Below, piece after piece: positions 32,885 through 32,925 of a DNA stretch of 32,925 bases. A model generated the notes under the pieces. That model was not told where the DNA came from, ran no database searches, and saw nothing but the letters and a program-made list of their open reading frames with translations. Source of the stretch: an uncultured Clostridia bacterium (GTDB taxonomy: Bacteria; Bacillota; Clostridia; Oscillospirales; Butyricicoccaceae). Numbering within the stretch: position 1 is the stretch's first letter; the number at the start of each line of letters is the position of its first letter. The position numbers and the translations under genes are program-made. The stretch lies in NCBI GenBank assembly GCA_910586575.1, contig CAJUJQ010000019.1:1-32925 (forward strand), read 5' to 3'.

Positions 32885-32925
32885 GTTTCAAGCGACAAAG
32901 GGCGGTTCAAAAAGCAGTTTATATA

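Overview
The window looks like chromosomal or mobile DNA of a gut-type Firmicute, probably a clostridium of the Oscillospiraceae/Lachnospiraceae kind. The evidence is strong AGGAGG-like ribosome sites, Gram-positive surface biology (sortase, LPxTG, thioester and Cna_B/SpaA modules), and a gene order I recognise from clostridial integrative and conjugative elements (ICEs). No rRNA, tRNA, integrase or CRISPR array is visible, so neither end of the element can be fixed. Family names are from memory of sequence resemblance; no search was run.

Layout. Bases 1-11059 (+) are a surface block: the tail of a membrane-anchored surface protein, a sortase, a secreted transglutaminase-like protein, and a very large adhesin with a thioester head and about 23 Cna_B/SpaA-like modules, broken by one in-frame TAG. 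Bases 11138-19914 (+) are the conjugation machine and its satellites: two membrane proteins (DUF3852-like and VirB6/TrbL-like), a small protein, a nucleotide-hydrolase-like protein, a broken cytosine-5 DNA methyltransferase, the C-terminal half of a VirB4 ATPase fused in frame to methyltransferase sequence, an amidoligase and gamma-glutamylcyclotransferase pair, a DUF6329-like protein, an M23 cell-wall peptidase and three small proteins. Bases 19915-20362 are non-coding, rich in iteron-like repeats, and are the best oriT candidate. Bases 20363-26543 (+) are DNA processing and coupling: a relaxosome accessory protein, a MobL-type relaxase, a DUF3848-like protein, a minus-strand orphan gene, a DUF3991/TOPRIM protein, the VirD4/TraG coupling ATPase and a small HTH protein. 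Bases 26871-32725 (-) are a type I restriction-modification operon, hsdM-hsdS-hsdR, with hsdR split by two frameshifts.

How it would work: relaxase and accessory protein cut and load oriT, VirD4 passes DNA to a type IV channel (VirB4, VirB6-like and DUF3852-like proteins), the M23 enzyme opens the wall, and the adhesin, sortase and transglutaminase-like protein would help donor-recipient contact. The type I system and the orphan methyltransferase would govern host modification.

The most unusual points are: (1) a roughly 365-bp stretch (13340-13704) readable in two frames, one giving the catalytic core of a C5 methyltransferase and the other the start of its C-terminal half, with a good ribosome site inside the first frame; (2) the in-frame fusion of that C-terminal half to VirB4 near 14102, which removes VirB4's Walker A half; (3) a recurring pattern of single-base lesions (premature TAA/TAG, 1-nt indels) across the window, meaning either a decaying element or uncorrected assembly errors.
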